Positions 6,052 to 13,053 of a stretch of DNA of 39,149 nucleotides are shown in pieces. Source of the stretch: an uncultured Christensenella sp. (GTDB lineage Bacteria; Bacillota; Clostridia; Christensenellales; Borkfalkiaceae). The notes below the pieces were generated by a model, which was not told where the DNA came from, searched no databases, and saw only the letters and a list, made by a program, of their open reading frames with translations. The translations under genes and the position numbers were made by a program. Location of the stretch: the NCBI GenBank assembly GCA_910586345.1, contig CAJUHC010000010.1, positions 1 through 39,149 on the forward strand, in the 5' to 3' direction. Positions within the stretch are counted from its first letter, which is position 1, and each line of letters starts with the position of its first letter.

Positions 6052-8496
6052 ATGATTGAAAGATACGAAATAACGGGAATGACGTGTTCGGCTTGTTCAT
6101 CGGGCATAGAAAAAGCGGTATGCAAGTTGGAAGGAGTTAAAACCTGTGAAGTCAGTTTAATGGCTAAGAGTATGAAAACCGAGTTCGACGAAAACGCGGT
6201 GTCCGAGGAGCAGATTTTTTCAGCCGTCAAATCTCTCGGTTACGGTATTTTCAGAGAGGGAGAACGTCCCGCAGATAAAAAGTCCGAACACGATAAAAAT
6301 CTTTTTATAAGGTTTATAATTTCGCTGTGTCTGCTCGTTCCGCTTCTGTATGTTTCTATGGGGCATATGGTCGGATTGCCCGTACCTTTTTTTATCGACC
6401 CTCATAAGGGAAATCCGCAGTGGTTCGCTCTGTATCAGGCGATACTTTCGGCGGCGGTGATAGGGGTAAATTACTCTTTTTTCAAAAACGGCGCCGTCGC
6501 GGTTTTTAAGCGGGTTCCGAATATGGATACTCTTGTCGCTTTGGGTTCGGGAGTTTCGTTTGTTTATTCTCTGGTTCTGACCGTTCTCATTTTTATCGGT
6601 AAAAACGAGTATTATATGGAACTGCATTTCGAATCTGCGGCGACTATTCTCGCGCTCGTAACCGTAGGTAAATGGCTTGAAGAGAAGTCGAAGAAAAAAA
6701 CGGGAAGCGAAATAGAAAAACTTCTAAAACTTGCTCCGGATACGGTTACGGTAGAAGAAAACGGTGTTTTAAAAAGCGTATCGGTAAAAGAAATAAAGGC
6801 GGGAGACGTTCTTATCGTAAGACAGGGAGAATATATTCCTGTTGACGGTATAATCGTTTCGGGCAGTTCATACGTGGATAAATGCGCTGTAACGGGTGAA
6901 AGTCTGCCGGTCGAAGTGATCGTCGGCGACGCGGTTACGAGCGCGGTGCTCGTTAAGAGCGGAGTTATCAAAGTTAAAGCCGAGCGCGTAGGCGAGCAGA
7001 CGACGCTCGCAAAAATAATAAATATGGTTCGCGAAGCGGGCGCAAGCAAAGCGCCTATTCAGAAGATAGCCGATAAAATCGCAGGTATTTTCGTTCCGGT
7101 AGTTGTGCTTGTTTCGGTATTGACTTTCGTTATTTGGCTAATTGTCGACGGCGGATTTAAGGCGGAGCATTGCGTAACTTACGCAATAAGCGTTCTCGTG
7201 GTATCCTGTCCGTGTGCTCTCGGGCTAGCCACGCCTGTTGCGATTATGACCGCCGCGGGAAAGGGTGCGTCTTTGGGAATATTATATAAAGACGCGGAAA
7301 GTTTACAGAAAGTTTGCGAAATAAATACCGTCCTTTTGGATAAGACGGCGACTCTTACGGAGGGAAAACCTAAGGTTACCGACGTTGAAGTTTTTGATTG
7401 CGACAGGGAACAAATATTGAAAATTGCCTGCGGTATCGAAAATAATTCCAATCATCCGCTTGCAAAATGCATAACCGATTACGTCGGTGCGGGCGTAGAA
7501 GTCGCCGACTTCGAATATACGGTCGGGCGCGGGGCCTCCGCGCGGTACGGCGGCGAAATTTATCGGCTCGGCAACGTTAAGTTAATCGGTAATTTAAAAA
7601 TTCCGTATGAAATAAGTAAAAAAGCGTCTGTTTTTTCGGGGCAGGGGAAAACCGTGCTTTATATGGCTAACGAAAAGCGCGTTCTCGCTCTGATTGCGGT
7701 TTCCGATACAATCAAGGAAGGCAGTGCTCAGGCAATAAGTATGCTTAAAGCCCGCAATATGCGCGTTGCTATGCTTACGGGCGACGAACAGAGGACTGCG
7801 CAGGCGGTTGCAAACAGTCTGGGTATAAGCGAATTTTTAGCCGAGGTTATGCCCGAAGATAAATTAAACGCGGTCGTCAATATACAGAACGCGGGCGGAA
7901 GTCCCGCTATGGTCGGCGACGGTATAAATGATTCGCCCGCGCTTAAACAGGCGGACGTAGGTATCGCTATGGGAGGCGGTACGGACGTCGCTATCGAATC
8001 GGCGGGAGTTGTTCTGGTCGGCGAAGATTTGCGGACGCTCGATACCGTATTCGATTTGAGCCGCGCGACGGTCAGAAATATTAAAGAAAATCTGTTCTGG
8101 GCGTTTTTCTATAACGTTATAATGATTCCCGTTGCGGCAGGAGCGTTCTCTGCTCTCGGATTTGTCTTTAATCCTATGATTGCGGCTCTATGTATGAGTC
8201 TAAGCTCTCTGTTTGTCGTATGCAATGCGTTAAGATTGTTGTTATACAGAAATAAAAAATTAATAAAGGAAGATTCGTATATGAAAAAAATCGTTCACAT
8301 AGAAGGTATGTGTTGCGGACATTGCGCTAAACGCGTTGAAAACGCGCTTTCCGCTGTATCTAACGTTGTTTCCGCGGACGTAAAATTAAAGAAAAATATA
8401 GCTGTTTTAAGAAGCAGGGAAGAAGTTTCGGACGAGGAAATAACCAAAGTCGTTACCGACGCAGGATATACCGTAGCGTCAATTGAAGTAAAGTGA
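6052..8496 (+). CDS. copA: Copper-exporting P-type ATPase with C-terminal HMA domain
   Basis: This is a P1B-1 ATPase that would pump Cu+ out of the cytoplasm. The 814-residue protein has an N-terminal heavy-metal domain (GMTCSACSS), the TGES actuator loop, CPC at 386-388 in the sixth membrane helix, NNSNHPLA in the nucleotide domain, MLTGDE, and GDGINDSPAL. Tyr-Asn in TM7 and Met/Ser-Ser in TM8 match Cu+ specificity. Two oddities stand out. The phosphorylation motif, normally DKTGT, reads DKTAT around Asp430. A second HMA domain (GMCCGHC) occupies residues 744-814. The ATG at 6052 is chosen because the upstream GTG at 6010 precedes the -10 box. The SD is weak. Confidence 0.93.
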   Translation: MIERYEITGMTCSACSSGIEKAVCKLEGVKTCEVSLMAKSMKTEFDENAVSEEQIFSAVKSLGYGIFREGERPADKKSEHDKNLFIRFIISLCLLVPLLYVSMGHMVGLPVPFFIDPHKGNPQWFALYQAILSAAVIGVNYSFFKNGAVAVFKRVPNMDTLVALGSGVSFVYSLVLTVLIFIGKNEYYMELHFESAATILALVTVGKWLEEKSKKKTGSEIEKLLKLAPDTVTVEENGVLKSVSVKEIKAGDVLIVRQGEYIPVDGIIVSGSSYVDKCAVTGESLPVEVIVGDAVTSAVLVKSGVIKVKAERVGEQTTLAKIINMVREAGASKAPIQKIADKIAGIFVPVVVLVSVLTFVIWLIVDGGFKAEHCVTYAISVLVVSCPCALGLATPVAIMTAAGKGASLGILYKDAESLQKVCEINTVLLDKTATLTEGKPKVTDVEVFDCDREQILKIACGIENNSNHPLAKCITDYVGAGVEVADFEYTVGRGASARYGGEIYRLGNVKLIGNLKIPYEISKKASVFSGQGKTVLYMANEKRVLALIAVSDTIKEGSAQAISMLKARNMRVAMLTGDEQRTAQAVANSLGISEFLAEVMPEDKLNAVVNIQNAGGSPAMVGDGINDSPALKQADVGIAMGGGTDVAIESAGVVLVGEDLRTLDTVFDLSRATVRNIKENLFWAFFYNVIMIPVAAGAFSALGFVFNPMIAALCMSLSSLFVVCNALRLLLYRNKKLIKEDSYMKKIVHIEGMCCGHCAKRVENALSAVSNVVSADVKLKKNIAVLRSREEVSDEEITKVVTDAGYTVASIEVK
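8281..8496 (+). CDS. Possible internal start giving free CopZ-like copper chaperone
   Basis: Inside copA, in the same frame, AAAGGAAG (8265-8272) is followed 8 nt later by ATG at 8281. Translation from there yields a complete 71-residue heavy-metal-associated domain that begins MKKIVHIEGMCCGHC, exactly as a stand-alone CopZ would. The residues just before it (RNKKLIKEDS) are a hydrophilic linker. Both products may be made: the full ATPase, and a separate chaperone from the internal start. An alternative reading is a recent copA-copZ fusion that kept the old ribosome-binding site as linker sequence. Confidence 0.5.
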   Translation: MKKIVHIEGMCCGHCAKRVENALSAVSNVVSADVKLKKNIAVLRSREEVSDEEITKVVTDAGYTVASIEVK

Positions 8497-8538
8497 CAAA
8501 GTTACAGAATATATGACAATATGCGTCAGGAATACACA

Positions 8539-8568
8539 TTGACATATAAGCATACGGGGCGTTAAAAT
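8539..8568 (+). promoter_or_regulatory. Promoter of the ArsR-family gene
   Basis: TTGACA (8539-8544), an 18-bp spacer and TAAAAT (8563-8568) form a good promoter. It gives a leader of about 55 nt. I see no full copy of the copA inverted repeat here, only a loosely similar ATACAC-N2-TTGACA segment. Confidence 0.7.
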
Positions 8569-8628
8569 ATAAGTGTAAAAACCGCGCGTAATTTTGGCGT
8601 TAGGGTCTTATTAAACGGAGGTGACGGT

Positions 8629-8967
8629 ATGCAGGATACAATGTTATTGGACAGACGCACGAAAGATTTGGTAAAAGAGTACGTTCCCGAGGGTGACGTC
8701 CTCGACAGTATAGTTTGCTTTTTTTCTATTTTTGCAGACCCCACGCGGGTGAGAATGTTATCGGCGCTTGCTATCTCGGAAATGTGCGTAACCGACCTTT
8801 CCAGGGTTCTTGAAATCAATCAGACGACCGTTTCGCATCAGCTGAGGTTATTGAAAAATTTAGGAATAGTCAAGAGCGAAAGGCAAGGCAAAATTATTTT
8901 TTACAGTCTGATAAACGATACCGTTAACGATGTAATGTTAAAGGGAGTAGAATTTCTCGGCTGTTAA
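8629..8967 (+). CDS. ArsR/SmtB-family metal-responsive repressor
   Basis: The 112-residue protein has the winged helix-turn-helix of the family: ADPTRVRMLSAL (residues 36-47), recognition helix NQTTVSHQLRLLKNLGIV (64-81) and wing ERQGKIIFYSL. In CadC/ArsR proteins metal binds a CxC in helix 3 (ELCVCDL). Here the segment is EMCVTDL, so only Cys53 remains, with Cys30 and Cys112 elsewhere. The histidines of the alpha-5 zinc site are missing. The sensing site is therefore not the textbook one. It lies downstream of copA with an AACGGAGG SD and most likely controls copA through the inverted repeat at 5973-6015. Confidence 0.88.
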   Translation: MQDTMLLDRRTKDLVKEYVPEGDVLDSIVCFFSIFADPTRVRMLSALAISEMCVTDLSRVLEINQTTVSHQLRLLKNLGIVKSERQGKIIFYSLINDTVNDVMLKGVEFLGC

Positions 8968-8997
8968 ATGCGATATTCAAATTGAACCGATAAGATA

Positions 8998-9028
8998 AAA
9001 ACTCACGGGCAAAAGTCCGTGAGTTTTT
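8998..9028. terminator. Bidirectional terminator
   Basis: ACTCACGG (9001-9008) pairs with CCGTGAGT (9017-9024). The stem extends inward by a wobble and a C-G pair to an AAAA loop. It is flanked by A on the left and T on the right, so it can end the ArsR gene on the plus strand and the converging small gene on the minus strand. Confidence 0.88.
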
Positions 9029-9049
9029 GATTTAAATAAATTTTATATA

Positions 9050-9376
9050 TCACGCTTTTATGTGGCAATAATATTCTATACTTTGAACAAAATTTAATTT
9101 ATCTGCAAGTGATGCGTAAGACACTCTTTGTCCGTTAATGAAAATTCTGTGCCAGGTGCGGTACTCGTTTTTAAACTTATCGAAAAAGCGGATTTCCGCC
9201 TGACCGTTAGCCGATGCTTTGCGTGATTCGTAATGTTCAAAAACCATACCGACGCAATTATTTTCGTCGTATACTAAAATACAAGAGTCATTTTTATAAA
9301 TCGTCTGAGACATCTCTTGTATGGAAACAGGTGAAATACCGTATTTTAAAGTTAAATTGTTAATTTTACCTTTCAT
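9050..9376 (-). CDS. Unknown 108-residue protein
   Basis: I do not recognise this protein. It has no signal peptide or membrane helix. It is rich in aromatic residues toward the C-terminus and contains a conserved-looking EIRFFDKFKNEYRTWHRIFINGQ stretch. Its ATG overlaps the TGA stop of the upstream lipoprotein gene by four bases (ATGA) and has an AAGGAG SD inside that gene, so the two are translationally coupled. Base composition is more AT-rich than in the housekeeping genes around it. Confidence 0.72.
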   Translation of the reverse strand: MKGKINNLTLKYGISPVSIQEMSQTIYKNDSCILVYDENNCVGMVFEHYESRKASANGQAEIRFFDKFKNEYRTWHRIFINGQRVSYASLADKLNFVQSIEYYCHIKA

Positions 9377-9906
9377 ACTTTCTCCTTAAAAACATTATCT
9401 TCTACTTTTGAAAATGTAAGTTTACTACTAGTAAAAGAGATTTCGTAACCATAATATGAACCGGTAATTTGATATGTAAATTTATCGTCTACTATTACTA
9501 TTTTTTTATCATCATTCGATAATTCAACTACGTAACCGTCTATCTTCCAAGTGTAATCTCTTACATACCATTCTATATCTGCCATATTTGAATGATTTGA
9601 TTTAGCGATTGATTTCCACTTTGTTTTTATTCCTCCGCCTGGCATAAACCATATACAATATTCAACGTAATGATTGTTTAAGTTATTATTTTTAGTGTCA
9701 CGCAAATAGAAACCATCTATAACAGTGCTGTACCAAATCCCCTCAACAGGATAATTTGTATTTTCCGGTTGAGTTATTTGTGTATTGTTGCTGTTATCGT
9801 TTTCTTTATTTTCGGTTGTGCAAGAACAAACCGTAAAACTTATTAAAATACAGATAATAACTGATGCTGTACAGAAATATTTTTTTATTGATTTCAAAAT
9901 TATCAT
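9373..9906 (-). CDS. Small lipoprotein of unknown function
   Basis: The 177-residue product starts with a basic segment and a hydrophobic helix (about residues 11-26), ending in a lipobox-like VCSC with Cys29 as the lipidated residue. A Ser/Thr/Asn-rich linker follows (about 30-50), then a globular beta-rich domain with several Trp and Tyr. The start follows AAAGGAGA. It is transcribed divergently from an XRE repressor gene over a short region with shared operators, so that repressor very probably controls it. The gene is strongly AT-rich, which suggests it was acquired. Confidence 0.75.
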   Translation of the reverse strand: MIILKSIKKYFCTASVIICILISFTVCSCTTENKENDNSNNTQITQPENTNYPVEGIWYSTVIDGFYLRDTKNNNLNNHYVEYCIWFMPGGGIKTKWKSIAKSNHSNMADIEWYVRDYTWKIDGYVVELSNDDKKIVIVDDKFTYQITGSYYGYEISFTSSKLTFSKVEDNVFKEKV

Positions 9907-9929
9907 ATGTTATCTCCTTTAATATAATC

Positions 9930-9992
9930 GGCTATTTATAGCCTTAATTGTATCATATATAGCCTATTATGTCAAGCGCATTATGTTATAAT
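9930..9992. promoter_or_regulatory. Divergent promoters with GGCTAT/ATAGCC operator repeats
   Basis: On the minus strand, TTGACA (complement of 9970-9975), 17 bp and TACAAT (complement of 9947-9952) drive the lipoprotein gene. On the plus strand, an extended -10 TGTTATAAT (9984-9992) drives the XRE gene. The palindrome GGCTAT-TT-ATAGCC lies at 9930-9943, just past the minus-strand -10. A further ATAGCC half-site lies at 9959-9964, 21 bp (two helical turns) from the other one and inside the minus-strand spacer. This is the expected layout for a dimeric repressor acting on both promoters. Confidence 0.75.
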
Positions 9993-10019
9993 TAAATAAA
10001 TTAAATTGAAGGAGAGGAA

Positions 10020-10262
10020 GTGAATACTTATACTGCGGTAACAAATAGATTGCTTGTTCTTTTAGACGAAAAGCGTATGTCTATAAATAAATTAGCAACA
10101 GAGTCCGCAGTACCGCCTTCGACTATTAAAAATATCTTGTACGGAAAAAGCGTTAATCCCGGAATTGTTACAATTAAAATGTTGTGCGACGGCTTGGGAA
10201 TTAGTTTAAAAGAGTTTTTCGACACAAGTGAATTTAAAGAATTGGAACAAGAAATTAAATAA
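10020..10262 (+). CDS. XRE-family transcriptional regulator
   Basis: This 80-residue protein is a bare Cro/CI-type helix-turn-helix (about residues 8-66). The recognition segment is SINKLATESAVPPSTIKNILYG, followed by the family's LGISLKEFFD ending. It starts at GTG with AAGGAG 5 nt upstream. No effector or protease domain is attached, so it is probably a simple dimeric repressor. It likely controls itself and the divergent lipoprotein operon through the repeats at 9930-9964. Confidence 0.88.
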   Translation: MNTYTAVTNRLLVLLDEKRMSINKLATESAVPPSTIKNILYGKSVNPGIVTIKMLCDGLGISLKEFFDTSEFKELEQEIK

Positions 10263-10277
10263 AATTATTTTAATAAT

Positions 10278-10316
10278 CAAAGAAGCGTAACGTTATGTTG
10301 CGCTTCTTTGGTTTGA
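10278..10316. terminator. Hairpin after the XRE gene, likely terminator
   Basis: CAAAGAAGCG (10278-10287) pairs with CGCTTCTTTG (10301-10310) and the stem extends inward by four pairs to a 5-nt loop. The plus-strand T-tract after it is short (GTTTG), so termination may be incomplete. Confidence 0.6.
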
Positions 10317-10363
10317 ATCTAAATAGCGGCTCTTTTGCGGCTACGGAAAAGCACGTTTTTTTA

Positions 10364-10392
10364 TTGCAAAAAACCGCTGATTGTGTTAAAAT
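10364..10392 (+). promoter_or_regulatory. uvrC promoter implying a leaderless mRNA
   Basis: TTGCAA (10364-10369), a 17-bp spacer and TAAAAT (10387-10392) are followed by only 6 nt before the uvrC ATG at 10399. The expected transcription start coincides with the A of the start codon. No SD is present in the preceding bases. Confidence 0.7.
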
Positions 10393-10398
10393 AATTTT

Positions 10399-12210
10399 AT
10401 GGACGTAATTCGCGAAAAACTTAAACTGCTTCCTGATAAACCAGGCGTTTATATTATGCTTGACAAGTATCAGACGGTAATTTACGTAGGAAAAGCACGC
10501 GTTCTGAAAAACAGAGTACGTCAATATTTTCATAATTCGCCCAAGCCCGAAAAAGTAATGAAAATGGTTGAAAACATAGCCGATTTCAACTATATTATAA
10601 CCGATTCGGAAATCGATGCGCTTGCGCTTGAAAACAATCTTATAAAAAAATATAAACCTAAGTACAACATACTTTTAAAAGACGATAAAACTTATCCGTA
10701 TATTAAGGTTAATCTTAGGGAGGAATATCCTAATTTTTCTATTACCCGTAAAATAAAGAAAGACGGTTCGAGATATTTCGGACCGTTTATGGGCGGAATA
10801 AACTGTAAAGATATTCTCGATATTTTGCAATTGACTTTCAGCGTCCGGCTTTGCAGTACGCAGATAACCGCCAAACCAAAGCGCGAATGTTTAAATCATC
10901 ATATATCGAGATGTACCGCGCCTTGCGCGCATTACGTTGATAAAGAGAGTTATGCGAAACAGGTTAAAAGCGCTCTGAGCTTTCTCGACGGCAATTATAA
11001 GGTTGCGGAAGAGCTTTTAAACGGTAAAATGCTTAATGCGGCTGAAAACGAGAATTTCGAACTCGCGCTCGATTATAAAAATAAACTCTCGATGCTTTCT
11101 AAACTCGAAGCCAAGCGTATAACCGCTCTGAACCGATATATCGACGCGGATATAATCGCTTATTCGACTAACAATCTTTACTCTGCGGTAAACGTTCTCG
11201 TTACGCGCAAGGGGGTTATGCAGGGCGGGAACAGTTATGCGCTTGACGAGGCGCACCTTAGCGACGGCGAGACTCTGACTGCGTTTATAGTTCAATATTA
11301 TTCGTCGCACGAAGTGCCGTCGGAATTAATCGTCGAAGATATTTGCGAAAAGCAGTTGATACAGGATTACTTTAAAGAAAAATTCGATAAATCGGTGGAA
11401 ATTACTTTTGCCAAGCAGGGAATTAAAGCCAAGCTTTTAAAAATGGCGCAAAAGAATTCGGCGGAATTTTTGGAAAAGTCCGTAGATAAAATAAAGCACC
11501 GCGACGATATGACGGTAAACGCCTGCAAGAGATTGCAGGAGGTATTGGGCTTGAAAAGATATCCGCGCCGTATGGAGTGTTACGATATTTCCAATATCAG
11601 CGGGGTGGACAAGGTCGGTTCTATGGTCGTTTTCATCGACGGGGAAGCCGACAGAAACAGTTATCGCAGATTTAAAATAAAGACGGTTGAAGGCGCAAAC
11701 GATTTCGCGTCTTTGCAGGAAGTGCTTACGCGCAGACTTTCCAAACTCGGTACCGCCGAGGAAGATAAATTCCCTAAGCCGGATTTGGTTATTATAGACG
11801 GAGGCAAGGGACAGCTTTCAGCTGTTAAGCAGATATTCGACGGAATGCAGGCGGAGGGAATAGAACTTATTTCTCTTGCCAAGCGCGAAGAAGAGGTGTT
11901 TACTTTAAATTCCGATGAAAGCGTTAAAATTCCGCATAGAGATTACGCGTTGAAAATGTTGCAGAGGATACGCGACGAGGCGCACCGTTTCGCGATAACT
12001 TATTTCCGTAATATACATTCCAAGCGTAATCTTGCAAGCGTTTTATCCGAAATAGACGGGGTTGGCAAAGCAAAGCGCATAGCTTTGATGGAAAAATTCG
12101 GAACTCTCGATAAAATCATCGGCGCGAGCGAGGAACAGCTTGCAAAAACCTGCGGTATCGGTGGAAAACTTGCAGGTAAAATTAAAAAATATTTTGATGA
12201 AAACTTATGA
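10399..12210 (+). CDS. uvrC: Excinuclease ABC subunit C
   Basis: UvrC makes both incisions in nucleotide excision repair after UvrA/UvrB find the lesion. The 603-residue protein has every expected part: the GIY-YIG nuclease (about 12-92, PGVYIML and VIYVGKA), a cysteine-containing segment around CLNHHISRCTAPC, a UVR motif binding UvrB (about 200-235), the RNase H-like 5' nuclease domain starting near YDISNISG, and tandem helix-hairpin-helix motifs at the C-terminus (GVGKAKRIALMEKFG and CGIGGKLAGKI). It is translated without an SD. Its stop codon overlaps the next start (ATGA), so it heads a long run of same-strand genes. Confidence 0.97.
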   Translation: MDVIREKLKLLPDKPGVYIMLDKYQTVIYVGKARVLKNRVRQYFHNSPKPEKVMKMVENIADFNYIITDSEIDALALENNLIKKYKPKYNILLKDDKTYPYIKVNLREEYPNFSITRKIKKDGSRYFGPFMGGINCKDILDILQLTFSVRLCSTQITAKPKRECLNHHISRCTAPCAHYVDKESYAKQVKSALSFLDGNYKVAEELLNGKMLNAAENENFELALDYKNKLSMLSKLEAKRITALNRYIDADIIAYSTNNLYSAVNVLVTRKGVMQGGNSYALDEAHLSDGETLTAFIVQYYSSHEVPSELIVEDICEKQLIQDYFKEKFDKSVEITFAKQGIKAKLLKMAQKNSAEFLEKSVDKIKHRDDMTVNACKRLQEVLGLKRYPRRMECYDISNISGVDKVGSMVVFIDGEADRNSYRRFKIKTVEGANDFASLQEVLTRRLSKLGTAEEDKFPKPDLVIIDGGKGQLSAVKQIFDGMQAEGIELISLAKREEEVFTLNSDESVKIPHRDYALKMLQRIRDEAHRFAITYFRNIHSKRNLASVLSEIDGVGKAKRIALMEKFGTLDKIIGASEEQLAKTCGIGGKLAGKIKKYFDENL

Positions 12211-13049
12211 GACGAATAGATAAAAAACTTATAGTTTCCGATTTCGACGGTACGCTTTTAACGGGCAACCAAATAATACCTGATTCGGTGCGTTCTGCGA
12301 TAAACGAATACGTTGCCTGCGGCGGAATATTCGCTGTATGCACGGGCAGAATGTTGCGTTCTATTCTCCCCCGTGTCAGGGAGCTCGGATTAAAAGGTCT
12401 GGTCGTCGCTTATCAGGGCACGGTTATAGCGGAAATAGAAAGCGGAAAAATAATAAAAAAGGGCGCGATAGAATATTCTTCCGCGTCGGAAGTGTGCGCT
12501 TATATCGAAGAGCAAAGAGGTTTTGAAAAACTCGCTTACGGTATCAATGCTTACTCGGAAGAAATTTTGTATACGGATATTCCCAAGGACAACGAACATC
12601 TGAAACTTTACGAACGCATCACGGGCGTAGAGGCGGAGAGCGCGGGAATCGATATGTCGGAGTTTATTTCAAAAAATAAGCTCTGCTGTCAGAAAATCGC
12701 CTGTCTCGTTCCGCCCGAACTGAGGGAAAGTCTGTATTTGAATCTTCTCGGAAAATTCGGTTCCAAGTTCGACGTGACTTGCAGCGCGCAGGTGCTCGTC
12801 GAAGTTTCTCCTCTCAACGATAATAAAGGCGAAGCGTTAAAATTCATAGCGTCGCATTACGGAGTTTCTATGGACTCAACCGTGGCTGTCGGCGATAATC
12901 TGAACGACTTGCCTATGATAAAACAGGCGGGCGTAGGCGTTGCCGTAGGTAACGCAGTTCAGGAGCTGAAAGACGCCGCTGATATAGTTACTGTTTCAAA
13001 TAATGACGGAGCGGTGGCAAAAATTATAGAAAAATACGGGTTTAGATAG
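12207..13049 (+). CDS. Cof-type HAD-IIB hydrolase
   Basis: The 280-residue protein is a haloacid-dehalogenase phosphatase of the Cof/YidA type. Motif I is VSDFDGTLL with nucleophile Asp12 and Asp14, motif II is the CTGR segment, the motif III lysine is in NDNKGEAL, and motif IV is GDNLNDLPM. Between motifs II and III lies the C2B cap domain (about 85-190) that sets substrate choice. Such enzymes act on sugar phosphates, flavin or nucleotide phosphates; the sequence does not tell which. The ATG overlaps the uvrC stop codon, indicating translational coupling. Confidence 0.9.
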   Translation: MRRIDKKLIVSDFDGTLLTGNQIIPDSVRSAINEYVACGGIFAVCTGRMLRSILPRVRELGLKGLVVAYQGTVIAEIESGKIIKKGAIEYSSASEVCAYIEEQRGFEKLAYGINAYSEEILYTDIPKDNEHLKLYERITGVEAESAGIDMSEFISKNKLCCQKIACLVPPELRESLYLNLLGKFGSKFDVTCSAQVLVEVSPLNDNKGEALKFIASHYGVSMDSTVAVGDNLNDLPMIKQAGVGVAVGNAVQELKDAADIVTVSNNDGAVAKIIEKYGFR

Positions 13050-13053
13050 TACT

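Noticed and set aside
8521..8568. Second copy of the copA operator upstream of the ArsR gene
   Set aside because: Only ATACAC and TTGACA-TATA fragments are shared, and the latter is mostly the promoter itself; no inverted arm is present.
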